A DNA stretch of 64,000 bases from NCBI RefSeq assembly GCF_003326795.1, contig NZ_JPWI01000005.1:1-64000 (forward strand), in the 5' to 3' direction. Below, one piece after another: positions 38,962 to 47,599 of this stretch. The notes under the pieces were generated by a model. The model saw only the letters and a list, made by a program, of their open reading frames with translations. It was not told the origin of the DNA and made no database searches. Every line of letters starts with the position of its first letter. The first letter of the stretch is position 1. This DNA comes from Thalassospira profundimaris (GTDB lineage: Bacteria; Pseudomonadota; Alphaproteobacteria; Rhodospirillales; Thalassospiraceae). A program made the translations under genes and the position numbers.

Positions 38962-39987
38962 ATGACGACAGAACAAAATAGTGGCGCAAATTCCGTTGGC
39001 TTGGCTTCTAACCAGACATTGAACCGGCTGCACCAGATCATCACGTCGCAGAACCTGAATTTCGAGCAGCGCGTCGATGCGATCCTGAAACTGGGAACGG
39101 AACATTTTGGTCTGCCGATCGGGGTGTTCAGCAAGATCGTTGAGGATCAGTATGAAATCCAGCAGGCCGTGCATCCCGAAAATGCCCTGACACCGGGCAT
39201 GAGTTTTGAACTCGCCAACACCTATAGCGCCCATGTCATTCAGGCCGGCGATGTGTGCGGCTTCAACCATGTTGGCCAAAGCGATGTCAAAACCCATTCC
39301 AGCTATCAGAATTTCCGGCTTGAAGCCTATCTTGGCGCGCCGGTTCCGGTGGATGGCAAATACTTTGGAACGCTGAGTTTCTCGGGGCCGCGACCGGTCC
39401 CTGTCTTTACAGCACCTGATATCGAATTGGTTCGGCTATTTGCTTTGTTGCTGGGGCAGGCGATTGCTCGCCGTGCCGATCAGCACGCACTCGACGCTGC
39501 GCGCAAGGAGGTCGAACGTCTGTCGACGCGCGATCCGCTGACCGGTCTTTATAACCGGCGTTATATGCAAGATTGCCTGAAAGCCGAACTCGGGCGTACC
39601 AAACGCTATGACAAGCAGCTGGTTGTTGGTTTACTTGATTACGATAATTTCAAGAAACTCAATGACGATTATGGTCATGATGCGGGCGACAACGCCCTGA
39701 AACTGTTTGCCAGGGTATCTTCGGAACTTATGCGTGACACCGACGTGATCGCACGGTGGGGCAACGAGGAATTTCTGATCCTGATGCCCGAAACCGGTGC
39801 CGCCGGGGCTATTAAATATTTGCAACGCCTGACGGATCGTGTCCGTGAATCTGATTTCCGGGCAGGCGATGATGAACTTCACCTGAGCCTGAGCGTTGGT
39901 CTGGGGATTGCCGAGCCGGGGGATACTGTCGACACCCTGATCGCACGCGCCGGTGTTGCAATGTATGAATCCAAACAGGCAGGCTAG
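38962..39987 (+). CDS. GAF-GGDEF protein with variant GNEEF motif
   Basis: A 341-residue soluble signalling protein: a GAF-like sensor (about 20-170), a short coiled linker, then a GGDEF domain (about 190-341). The active-site loop reads RWGNEEFLIL, so the second glycine of GG(D/E)EF is Asn. The inhibitory-site RxxD (RDTD) five residues upstream is intact, as are LTGLYNRRYM and DYDNFKKLNDDYGHDAGD. The protein may still bind or make c-di-GMP; activity is uncertain. The ATG at 38962 is chosen over a longer frame from 38908. It converges with the histidine kinase gene. Confidence 0.88.
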   Translation: MTTEQNSGANSVGLASNQTLNRLHQIITSQNLNFEQRVDAILKLGTEHFGLPIGVFSKIVEDQYEIQQAVHPENALTPGMSFELANTYSAHVIQAGDVCGFNHVGQSDVKTHSSYQNFRLEAYLGAPVPVDGKYFGTLSFSGPRPVPVFTAPDIELVRLFALLLGQAIARRADQHALDAARKEVERLSTRDPLTGLYNRRYMQDCLKAELGRTKRYDKQLVVGLLDYDNFKKLNDDYGHDAGDNALKLFARVSSELMRDTDVIARWGNEEFLILMPETGAAGAIKYLQRLTDRVRESDFRAGDDELHLSLSVGLGIAEPGDTVDTLIARAGVAMYESKQAG

Positions 39988-40042
39988 TATTATACGGTCG
40001 CCTGCTTCGGCGGGGACTGACGGCTGGCGATACGGATACTGA

Positions 40043-41956
40043 TCACATGACGGCTCGCAGAACCCGTGCGAGTGTTTCCGGTGTCAGTGGTTTGGACAGA
40101 TATCCGTCAAACCCGATCGCAAGGTAACGGCTTTCGGCTTGTTCAAGGGCGTCTGCGGTAACGACAATGATCTTTGCATTGCGCGATGGTCCCGGCGTCC
40201 TTCGGATGGCATGAAGGGCCTCTGTGCCATCCATCACCGGCATTTGCGCATCCATCAGGATCAGGTCATAGCGGTTTTCCACGGCCTTCTCGACAGCTTC
40301 GCGGCCATCACAGGCATAGCTGATCTCATAGGGACCCTTGTCAAGAAAGGCCCCTATGACGATACGATTGAGTTCCTTGTCATCAACGACGAGCACCTTG
40401 ATGAAATTATCAAGCGGCACGTCACTATTTTCCAGGGTCGGAAGTTCTGGCGAATAATGTTCAGCAACAAGTCGGCTCTGCTCGTTCAGGGCCGGATGTA
40501 CTGGTGTGAACGGAACGTCGACCCAAAATTTTGCACCTTTGCCGGGGACAGCGGAAGCATCAATCTTGCCGCCCATTGCCTCGGTCAAACGTTTGGCAAT
40601 GGCAAGTCCAAGACCAGTGCCGCCATATTTGCGTGTTGTTGACTGGTCGGCCTGATTAAAGGCCTCAAACAGATTTTTCCGTGTTTCGTCGCCAAAGCCG
40701 ATACCGGTATCCGTAACTTCAAGCCTTAGAACAACGACATCTGCCCAATGTTCGGAAAGCCTGTCGCTGCGGTAAAGATTTACCGTAACATTCCCTGTCT
40801 CGGTAAATTTCAGGGCATTGGAAAGAAAGTTCGCCAGAATCTGGCGCAATCGGGTGGGATCACCTTCGACAAAGTCCGGTGTGTCGTCGGCAATGATGGT
40901 GCGCAGATCAAGCTCCTTGTCCGAGGCGATACTGCTGAAACTGCCAACCGTGTTGCGCACAACATCCTGTGGAGAAAAGACGATATGTTCGATCTCGAGT
41001 TTACCGGCTTCAATCTTGCTAAGATCAAGGACGTCGTTGACGATGGCCATAAGGGTCTTGGCTGATTCATTGATCAGCACAGCATAACGTTGCAGGTTTG
41101 CGGCCATATCGCCTCTGGCCAGCAGACCTGACAGACCAAGAATGCTGTTCATCGGGGTTCTTATTTCGTGGCTGACAGTGGCCAGAAATTCCGACTTTGC
41201 CTGACTGGCGGCATTGGCCCGGTTCCGTTCGGTTGCAAATTGCTGAAGGTTGGTGCGAATGATCGCGATCATCGGCCAGACAACACCAAAGATCACCCCA
41301 AGAATGCACAGGATCAACGCCCCGCGCGTCACAAGAGATACTTGCGTGCTGATCATAAGTTGGCGTTCGGCATCGCGTTGATAAAGCGTAACCGTCCGGT
41401 CAAGCATCTCAAGCAACGGTTTGAAAGCAGTCCGGTGAATGTATTCGGCATCAATGGCCACAACACGGCTTTGTCCGGGGTCGGTGCTGTTCAAAACACG
41501 TTTTGCAGCTTCAAGAAACGATCTTACTTCACTATCAAGTGACGGTTTGCCTTCAAGATAATAGCGGCGAATGACGCCTTCTGACGGGGGAAGCGCAAGC
41601 TGCTGGTTGCCATCGACAAGTGCGCGATGGGAGCTTTCCATCAGGTCAATCGCGTCTTTTAGTGCAAGGCGTATTTCGTTACTTTCGGCTGCGGTGGTCT
41701 GAGTGCCTTGTGCAAGCATCTGGCTAAAGCCGTTGATGCGCTGGCTCAGCATGCGCTGGCGGCCGCTCATATTGATCTGAAGGGTGGTTTCCTGACGGGC
41801 ATGTTCAATCATGTAATCGACAACGCCATCAGCAAAAATCAGGCTCAGGATCAACCCGGTCGCAATCAGGATGCGTTTGCGAAAGGGGATGACAACATCG
41901 CGCGGTCGCAGCAAGGGATGTGGGCTGTCGCGATTTTCTGTGTCCCCGGGTGTCAT
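40043..41956 (-). CDS. hybrid sensor histidine kinase
   Basis: A 637-residue membrane histidine kinase with a C-terminal receiver. Transmembrane helices lie at about 27-46 and 211-233, bracketing a periplasmic helical sensor with NMSGRQRMLSQRINGFSQM, a sequence typical of nitrate/PilJ-type sensors. Then come the dimerisation domain with His263 in SHEIRTPMNSILG, an ATP-binding domain with GIGFGDE and GGTGLGLAI, and a receiver domain with the phosphorylated Asp in DLILMDAQMPVMDG. No response regulator gene adjoins. AGGGGAAG precedes the ATG. Confidence 0.93.
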   Translation of the reverse strand: MTPGDTENRDSPHPLLRPRDVVIPFRKRILIATGLILSLIFADGVVDYMIEHARQETTLQINMSGRQRMLSQRINGFSQMLAQGTQTTAAESNEIRLALKDAIDLMESSHRALVDGNQQLALPPSEGVIRRYYLEGKPSLDSEVRSFLEAAKRVLNSTDPGQSRVVAIDAEYIHRTAFKPLLEMLDRTVTLYQRDAERQLMISTQVSLVTRGALILCILGVIFGVVWPMIAIIRTNLQQFATERNRANAASQAKSEFLATVSHEIRTPMNSILGLSGLLARGDMAANLQRYAVLINESAKTLMAIVNDVLDLSKIEAGKLEIEHIVFSPQDVVRNTVGSFSSIASDKELDLRTIIADDTPDFVEGDPTRLRQILANFLSNALKFTETGNVTVNLYRSDRLSEHWADVVVLRLEVTDTGIGFGDETRKNLFEAFNQADQSTTRKYGGTGLGLAIAKRLTEAMGGKIDASAVPGKGAKFWVDVPFTPVHPALNEQSRLVAEHYSPELPTLENSDVPLDNFIKVLVVDDKELNRIVIGAFLDKGPYEISYACDGREAVEKAVENRYDLILMDAQMPVMDGTEALHAIRRTPGPSRNAKIIVVTADALEQAESRYLAIGFDGYLSKPLTPETLARVLRAVM

Positions 41957-42130
41957 TCGCTTCCCCTAAAAAAACTTACGTTCCCTGTTCTGTTTGCTTT
42001 GGCAGGGTAATGGTCTTTATCAGACAGTTGAACGCTACATTGTGAATATGGGGGTTGTCACGCGCAATTCGAGAAGTTCCGGGGAACGAAACGAGGCCCG
42101 GTTGAAGGCCGGATATCTTTGGGCAAAAAG

Positions 42131-42166
42131 AAAACCGCTTTGAGGAAAACCTCAAAGCGGTTTGTC
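42131..42166 (-). terminator. orphaned tRNA-Gln terminator
   Basis: A 14-bp perfect stem with an AAAA loop (arm AAACCGCTTTGAGG) is followed on the minus strand by TTTTCTTTTTG. It lies directly outside the left island boundary and faces the direction of tRNA-Gln transcription. Before insertion it would have followed the tRNA within a few bases; the island has separated them by 9.7 kb. Bidirectional use is possible. The stretch 41957-42292 holds this terminator, the left attachment repeat and the left arm-type motifs. Confidence 0.8.
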
Positions 42167-42167
42167 T

Positions 42168-42186
42168 TGGCTGGGGCGGTAGGATT
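42168..42186. repeat. left attachment repeat (tRNA-Gln 3' end copy)
   Basis: Nineteen bases, TGGCTGGGGCGGTAGGATT, identical to the minus-strand 3' end of tRNA-Gln at 51863-51881, including the CCA. It marks the distal junction of the island; beyond it the copy diverges from the tRNA. The intact tRNA is at the other junction. Confidence 0.88.
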
Positions 42187-42259
42187 TTCAGTTGACCATA
42201 GTGCAAGTCGTTAAGAGCGTTGATAATGTTGACGTTTTTGATGTGTGTGTGCTACTAGC

Positions 42260-42282
42260 GTGTAACACCAACGTGTAACACC
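42260..42282. repeat. left doubled GTGTAACACC motif (putative integrase arm sites)
   Basis: Two copies of GTGTAACACC separated by AAC, ten bases before the integrase start codon. The identical 23-bp arrangement recurs at 51789-51811 at the other island end, in the same orientation. Position inside both ends, outside the core repeat, matches arm-type binding sites of tyrosine recombinases; regulatory binding near the integrase start is another possibility. Confidence 0.7.
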
Positions 42283-42292
42283 AAGCTAGAAA

Positions 42293-43879
42293 ATGGCCGA
42301 TACAAGATACCTGCTAAAGCGCCGTCAGGGATGGTATTTCAGAATGAAAATACCGGCTGACTTGCGACCTCATTACGGGGGAAAGTCACAAATCTTGAAA
42401 TCACTTCGCACAGGTGATTTGTCGAAAGCTCAAAGCCTTCGGTGGCAAATGGTTGCGGATCAGAAGGCCGAATTTGAAGTTCTGACTGGCGTGCGCGACT
42501 GGACACCTGCCCAGATTGAAGAAAAGGCAGAACGGGAGTTCACAGAGTTTTTAGTCCAACTCAACGAAGATGGAGTTGAAGAAGAGGAACTCGATATTAC
42601 ACGCGATGTTTATGTCGAAAAGCTAAGGGGGCGCGAGCCGCTGAGCGACCTCGATTTCGCGATGACGCGGGCACGTATATATGCCTGCTCTGCTCGTGAA
42701 GCTGCGCTTAATGGAAAGGTTTATCCGAAGCCGACTTCGTTTGGCCGTAACACCATTGATCCTGTTGAACTTGTTCCATACCGAGAACTGAAGCAAAAGA
42801 AGAAGAAAGAGGGTCCGCTGTTTCGAGATGTCGCCAAGCGATACCTTGAACAGACGCAGCGCCATCCAAGTTCACGGCTGACGCAGCAAACCATTGCCCA
42901 GTATCAAGTTGTTCACCGCTTGTTTGATGAGTGGGCGGGAAGACCAACTTTGGAGGAAGTAACGCGCCAGCAGGCAGCAGAATTTATTGAAGTGGTCAGT
43001 ACGCTTGATCCTTATTGGGGGCGTAGCCCCAAGACCAAGCAACGCAGCTTCAGCGAAATCATGGAACGCTTTGGAAATCATGAGGTGGGTCTGAGTAACC
43101 GGACGCTTAACCGCTATTCCACAGGGTTGTCTTTGGTATGGAAATGGGCAGGTAAGCAAGGGCTTTTCGAAGGAAAGAACCCATGGAAGTGGTTGCAGCG
43201 TCCTGAAGGGCAAAGCCGCAAGACGGGAAAATTGCCGTTCACGCAGGAGGAGGTCTGCACCCTCTTGTCGCAGAAGCCTGAAGTGTTTCCGAGTGAACAA
43301 GACTATCCGAACACCTTGCTCTGGGTCTGCTGGATTGCTGCTTTCAGTGGGATGAGGCTAAACGAAATTTGCGAGAGGAAAGTATCAGACCTCAAGCAAC
43401 AGGATGGTATATGGTGCCTTGAGGTAACGGGAGCCAAGACCGAAGCCGGAGATCGTCTCGTTCCTCTCCATAGCACTCTGCTTGATCTGGGGCTTCTGGA
43501 GTTTGCGCGTCACCATCGTCAAGAGTACCTGTTCCCCTGTTTACTTCCCGGTGGACCAGACAAGAAGCGGTCATGGTATTTGACCAGACGCTTTGTGGAA
43601 TACAGAAGATCGCTTGGCGTTACGCGCATTGACAGCGCGACGCAAAAGGACAGGGTGAACTTCCATTCATTCCGAAGGACAGTAATTCAGCAATTCGAGC
43701 ATGCTCGATTGCCGCAGACCGAGGTGGCACAGGTTGTTGGTCATGAACGTGTCGGGATTACCTACGGCACCTATAACCCTGATGGGCTGGATCTAACGGT
43801 CCTCAAGGAGATCATTGAAGTTATAGAGTATCCGAACTTGGTGGTGCATTTAGAAGATTTGGTGGAAGCTTCTGTGTAA
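42293..43879 (+). CDS. int: tyrosine-family site-specific integrase
   Basis: A 528-residue tyrosine recombinase that would integrate and excise the island. The N-terminus (LLKRRQGWYFRMKIPADLR) is the short beta-rich arm-binding type common in island integrases. The core-binding helical domain spans about 170-300 and the catalytic domain 310-510. The catalytic set is visible: Arg355 (SGMRLNEICE), a lysine in TGAKTEAGDRLVPLHS, His458 and Arg461 (HSFRRT), His484 (VVGHERVGITYGTY) and Tyr494 as nucleophile. Intact, next to the left attachment repeat, reading into the island. No excisionase gene is obvious. Confidence 0.95.
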   Translation: MADTRYLLKRRQGWYFRMKIPADLRPHYGGKSQILKSLRTGDLSKAQSLRWQMVADQKAEFEVLTGVRDWTPAQIEEKAEREFTEFLVQLNEDGVEEEELDITRDVYVEKLRGREPLSDLDFAMTRARIYACSAREAALNGKVYPKPTSFGRNTIDPVELVPYRELKQKKKKEGPLFRDVAKRYLEQTQRHPSSRLTQQTIAQYQVVHRLFDEWAGRPTLEEVTRQQAAEFIEVVSTLDPYWGRSPKTKQRSFSEIMERFGNHEVGLSNRTLNRYSTGLSLVWKWAGKQGLFEGKNPWKWLQRPEGQSRKTGKLPFTQEEVCTLLSQKPEVFPSEQDYPNTLLWVCWIAAFSGMRLNEICERKVSDLKQQDGIWCLEVTGAKTEAGDRLVPLHSTLLDLGLLEFARHHRQEYLFPCLLPGGPDKKRSWYLTRRFVEYRRSLGVTRIDSATQKDRVNFHSFRRTVIQQFEHARLPQTEVAQVVGHERVGITYGTYNPDGLDLTVLKEIIEVIEYPNLVVHLEDLVEASV

Positions 43880-43988
43880 TTTTTGTTGTCTGCTGCTGTT
43901 TGGGCGAATTGGTGTGAGGGCTGACTTGCTTGTGTTGAGGCTGGTCTAATCCTGTCTAATGGGTTGCTACTCATAAGGGTTGGTGCTG

Positions 43989-44019
43989 TTGACAGTTCTG
44001 CAGATTGTTGAAATATAAT
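43989..44019 (+). promoter_or_regulatory. candidate promoter of the island operon
   Basis: A consensus TTGACA (43989-43994) and a consensus TATAAT (44014-44019) are separated by 19 bases, two longer than ideal. The -10 box ends 40 bases before the GTG start of the first operon gene. It is the only good promoter-like pair in the gap between int and the operon. Confidence 0.55.
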
Positions 44020-44059
44020 CGTTAGTTGTAGTGTGCCTGTATCTCGCAGAGGGGGAATT

Positions 44060-45511
44060 GTGGGGCTGTTCTCGAAGTTTAGTTCGACTTTCAAAAAGCT
44101 CGACGAAGCTCAGCATGACTATGAGGTCTCGCTGACGAAATTTCCCGACATAAATGTACCTAAACTTCAGACTGACCTGAAGCTTGAGGAGCGAGCTCAA
44201 GAACGTGGAGAGGCCGGTGAGCCTCCGACTGGAAGTACGTCACTCGATGCTGTAGAAACGGAAATTGTCGATGTAATTGAGACTTTTAAGCGTTCTGCTA
44301 TCAATACCTATTCGGATCAGACTGAAGTTCTTGCTGACCGGCAAGCAAAACTCGATTTTACAAGTAGTGTTTCGCAGATTGATCTTGAGCTTAAAGAGGG
44401 AGTTGCTGACTTTAAGCGTTTGATTGACAAGGGGCTGGATCAGCTTCATGCCAAACGAAAAGCTTTGCAAAGTCAGGCAGTTGAGCTGAAGGAGTTTCGG
44501 AAACGGCATAATCGCTTCATGTCTGCCGATTATCCTTCGAACGCGATACATGTACTTCAACTCGCTATAGTTGCGGTGCTTTGGTTTGTTGAAAGCTTTG
44601 GAAACGCATCGTTTCTAGCGAAGGGTAACGAGCTAGGAATTTTAGGCGCATATACAGAGGCAATAGTCATCTCAACTGTAAACCTTGTATGTGCCTTTAT
44701 GCTGGGTAGAGCCGTTACCTATATCAACCACGTCAATTTTGGGCTCAAGTTTATCGGGCTGCTTTCTCTCTTTACTTTTGTTGTGGGCGCATTTTGTTTG
44801 AACCTACTTGTCGCACACTATCGTGATGTGACTGGAACGTTCTTGGACCAAGGTGGGTTGCTTGCCGTCCAAAACATCACGGAAAACCCGTTAGGATTGG
44901 CGGATTTTCGTTCTTGGTTGCTGTTTGCTATGGGCATGCTGTTTGCGATTGTCAGCTTTATTGATGGTTTAAAATGGGATGATCCATATCCGGGTTACGG
45001 CAAGAAAACTCGCCGTGTTGAAGCTGTTCGGCAAGATTACTTAGGCGAGAAGGAGTATCACATTGATGAGCTTGAGAGCGCCTTCGCGGATGCTGTCGAC
45101 GAGTTGAAGTCTGCCCGTTCGGCATTAGCTAAATGGCGACAAGAACACTCGGCAATTAACGAGAGTCGTAAGCGGTGGCATGAGGCCTTCCGTGACCACT
45201 TGGACGGTCTTGAGCGTTCAGGTAATGCTCTCCTGAATTACTATCGTGAGGAGAATAGAAAAGCTCGGACAGGTAATGCGCCCAAAAGGTTTAAAGACAA
45301 ATGGACCTTGTCACGGCCTTCCGCCTCAGAAACGTTTGTATCTCAAACCGTTGATAAAGCCGAGTTGGATGAACTTCTCCGTAAGGCTCAGGATAAGATC
45401 GATAATGGGATCTTGGAGATTACTCAACTGCACGATGACGGATTGCAGAGTTATCGCAAACTGGATGAGCTATTTCCCGATGAGCCTGAGGATGCGGTGA
45501 GCAATGGCTAG
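44060..45511 (+). CDS. island operon protein A: four-helix membrane protein with coiled coils
   Basis: A 483-residue protein of unknown family. An N-terminal cytoplasmic-looking, charged, coiled-coil-prone region (about 1-150) is followed by four transmembrane helices (about 163-180, 197-220, 229-252, 283-303) and a C-terminal helical tail (about 310-475) rich in Glu, Lys and Arg. No catalytic motif is apparent. The GTG start at 44060 is chosen because AGAGGGGGA lies just upstream; an earlier GTG at 44033 has none. Its end overlaps gene B by eight bases. The architecture suggests a scaffold in an inner-membrane complex with B, C and D; that is inference from operon structure. Confidence 0.85.
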   Translation: MGLFSKFSSTFKKLDEAQHDYEVSLTKFPDINVPKLQTDLKLEERAQERGEAGEPPTGSTSLDAVETEIVDVIETFKRSAINTYSDQTEVLADRQAKLDFTSSVSQIDLELKEGVADFKRLIDKGLDQLHAKRKALQSQAVELKEFRKRHNRFMSADYPSNAIHVLQLAIVAVLWFVESFGNASFLAKGNELGILGAYTEAIVISTVNLVCAFMLGRAVTYINHVNFGLKFIGLLSLFTFVVGAFCLNLLVAHYRDVTGTFLDQGGLLAVQNITENPLGLADFRSWLLFAMGMLFAIVSFIDGLKWDDPYPGYGKKTRRVEAVRQDYLGEKEYHIDELESAFADAVDELKSARSALAKWRQEHSAINESRKRWHEAFRDHLDGLERSGNALLNYYREENRKARTGNAPKRFKDKWTLSRPSASETFVSQTVDKAELDELLRKAQDKIDNGILEITQLHDDGLQSYRKLDELFPDEPEDAVSNG

Positions 45512-46337
45512 AAGAAGCCGTAAAAAGCGCCGTTCCTCAAGAGGGCAGTCTGCGCTGGGAATTTATTTGTTTTCTGGTTTTCTATTCGCGCTGGTTATTT
45601 TTGCGGTGGCTGCGGCGCTTTACTTTCGTCCTGAAGCCATCGAAATTGACGCAGAAACTCTGTGTCCGAAAGCAGGTCCGACTGCAATTACGGCCATCGT
45701 AATTGATCGTACAGATTCTTTTGGCGTAGTTACAAAAGCGGATATCGAAACTCAAATTGGTAACCTGTTTTCTACCTTGAGAACGGGAGAAGAGATTTCT
45801 CTGTTTACTGTGGATGAAACGGAGACCGCTGTGCTCTCTCCGATTGCTCGTATTTGCAGCCCGCAGGATCCAGACGAGATTAATCCTTTAACTGGATCAA
45901 AGCCCATTGCTGAGAGGCGCTGGATTGAGAGGTTTATAAAACCTCTGAAGAGAGTTCTGTCTGAAATTTTGACTGAGAGGGAAGCTAAGCACTCCCCAAT
46001 ACTTGAGAGCCTACAGTCAATATCAGTCACACACTTTGCTTCGAATGAAAGGGCTGGCATTCCTCGCAGGTTGATACTGATCTCGGATTTGCTTCAGAAC
46101 AGCAACGCAGAGTCTTTCTATCGCGGTGAACCCAACTTTAGTCGCTTTCTGAACTCCGGAGGAGCGCGCAGTCTAAATGCAGACTTTAGGAATGTGGACG
46201 TCCAAATCTGGCTTGTTCAACGCTCACATAATGCGCAGAACACGGGTGCTGAGGTGTTGGAGTTCTTTGGTGCTTGGTTTGAACAAAACGGAGGAAGCGT
46301 GTCGCGCTTGCTCAGGCTAACGGGGATGAATGATTAA
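45504..46337 (+). CDS. island operon protein B: membrane-anchored VWA-like protein
   Basis: A 277-residue protein: basic N-terminus (RRSRKKRRSSR), one transmembrane helix at about 17-41, then a domain likely outside the cytoplasm. The domain looks like a von Willebrand A or related Rossmann-like fold: a hydrophobic strand ending in an acidic loop (IVIDRTDSF, 65-73), a strand with EISLFTVDE, and a later strand LILISDLLQNS. The first loop reads DRTDS rather than the canonical metal-site DxSxS, so metal binding is doubtful. It overlaps gene A by eight bases and gene C by one base (TAATG). Probable role: protein interaction in the envelope. Not a family I can name. Confidence 0.82.
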   Translation: MARRSRKKRRSSRGQSALGIYLFSGFLFALVIFAVAAALYFRPEAIEIDAETLCPKAGPTAITAIVIDRTDSFGVVTKADIETQIGNLFSTLRTGEEISLFTVDETETAVLSPIARICSPQDPDEINPLTGSKPIAERRWIERFIKPLKRVLSEILTEREAKHSPILESLQSISVTHFASNERAGIPRRLILISDLLQNSNAESFYRGEPNFSRFLNSGGARSLNADFRNVDVQIWLVQRSHNAQNTGAEVLEFFGAWFEQNGGSVSRLLRLTGMND

Positions 46338-47593
46338 TGGCAGAAAGACGAGTATCTCCGAACCATTCCAGCTACTTACCAGCTATCTATTTCTTTGTGA
46401 CTTTTGCGTTTGGTGCATGTGCAATCGTTGCTTTGAAACTATTTGGCGCACATCAGGTGATCGTTACAGCAGTACCTGTTTTGATCATGGTTGCATTTGC
46501 CATTTTTTCTTGGGTTTTTCGCAGTGCACGTATGAGATTAGACCAGACTGGTGATAACCTCTACTATCTGGGCTTCCTATACACACTTGTGAGCCTTGCG
46601 TACTCGCTGATTGAGTTCACCGTTCAAACATCTGGCACTGCCTCAATTATTACTAATTTTGGCATCGCAATCTTCACTACAATTTTTGGCCTCGCATTTC
46701 GTGTCTTATTTTCTCAAATACGTCAGGACCCTTACGAAACAGAGCGCGTTGCTCGTGTCGAATTAGCTGAATCAGCTCGTCGCGTTCGAGATCAACTTGA
46801 TGAGGCTTCGCGAGAATTCTCAATGTTCTCACGTACGCTCCGGCAATCAGTTGATGAGGGATTTGAAGAAACGAAACAATCACTGGATAAGTTTCTCGAA
46901 GAAGGAATGGGACGTTTCGAGAAAGGTCTCAATGAGTTTTCGAGCTCCGTAGAAAAAGCAAATGAGGGCTTCGAAAGTCGAACAGATGCACTCACACAAA
47001 GCTCAGATAAGCTTGTGGGGACAATTAACGGCTTGGCTGCTCGTATCGAGAATATCCGCGTATCTGAGAACCTTTTGGAAGAGCAGCTAGCTCCAACAAT
47101 GCTGAAGCTTCAGTCTTCTGCCGCGCAGATTGATGGTGCCTCTGGAGAGATTGCATCGAAAATCAAATCTATTCAAATTCCGACAGACCTTATTGAGAAG
47201 CAGTTGAGTAGCGCCGTTCAAGAACTTCGGAACGCTGCGCAGGCTATGGAAGCAACGGCTCAACACGAAGCTGGCAAGACTGCTGCATGGCAAGAGTCTG
47301 TTGATGCATTGGCTGTCTCTGCAAGTTCACTTCGTCGAGATTTCGGGCAGATGGATGAAGCAACTGAAAGGCTATGCAAGACTATTGAGTCAGTGTCAGC
47401 CTCAGCTGAAAAAGTTGGTCAGCTGCCCGAGAATTTGAAAGCGGTGAATCAACAGGTTGAAGCCTTTTCACGTACAGTGGAGGAATCGAGTAGTCGCTAT
47501 TCCAGTGCGATAGATCGGGCAATTGACTCTATACGCTCGAAGCCATTTTGGCGGCGTCGTAGTACTGATATCGTCGACGAGAGTGAGCAGTAG
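46337..47593 (+). CDS. island operon protein C: ExbB/MotA/ZorA-like membrane protein with coiled-coil tail
   Basis: A 418-residue protein with four transmembrane helices (about 14-35, 41-62, 76-95, 105-127), then a tail of about 290 residues that is almost entirely heptad-like coiled coil (repeats of the FDKFLEEG and SSSVEKANEG type). Helix 3 reads LGFLYTLVSLAYSL and helix 4 GIAIFTTIFGLAFRVLF; the Gly and Thr-Thr-x-x-Gly-Leu patterns resemble helices of MotA, ExbB, TolQ and ZorA, the pore-forming halves of ion-driven motors. ZorA too has a long cytoplasmic coiled-coil tail. Identity as a motor stator is inference; no close family is claimed. One-base overlap with B. Confidence 0.83.
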   Translation: MAERRVSPNHSSYLPAIYFFVTFAFGACAIVALKLFGAHQVIVTAVPVLIMVAFAIFSWVFRSARMRLDQTGDNLYYLGFLYTLVSLAYSLIEFTVQTSGTASIITNFGIAIFTTIFGLAFRVLFSQIRQDPYETERVARVELAESARRVRDQLDEASREFSMFSRTLRQSVDEGFEETKQSLDKFLEEGMGRFEKGLNEFSSSVEKANEGFESRTDALTQSSDKLVGTINGLAARIENIRVSENLLEEQLAPTMLKLQSSAAQIDGASGEIASKIKSIQIPTDLIEKQLSSAVQELRNAAQAMEATAQHEAGKTAAWQESVDALAVSASSLRRDFGQMDEATERLCKTIESVSASAEKVGQLPENLKAVNQQVEAFSRTVEESSSRYSSAIDRAIDSIRSKPFWRRRSTDIVDESEQ

Positions 47594-47599
47594 TTCAAC

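Noticed and set aside
42168-42186. Partial or second tRNA gene
   Set aside because: Only the last 19 bases of tRNA-Gln are present, so it is an attachment-site copy, not a gene.
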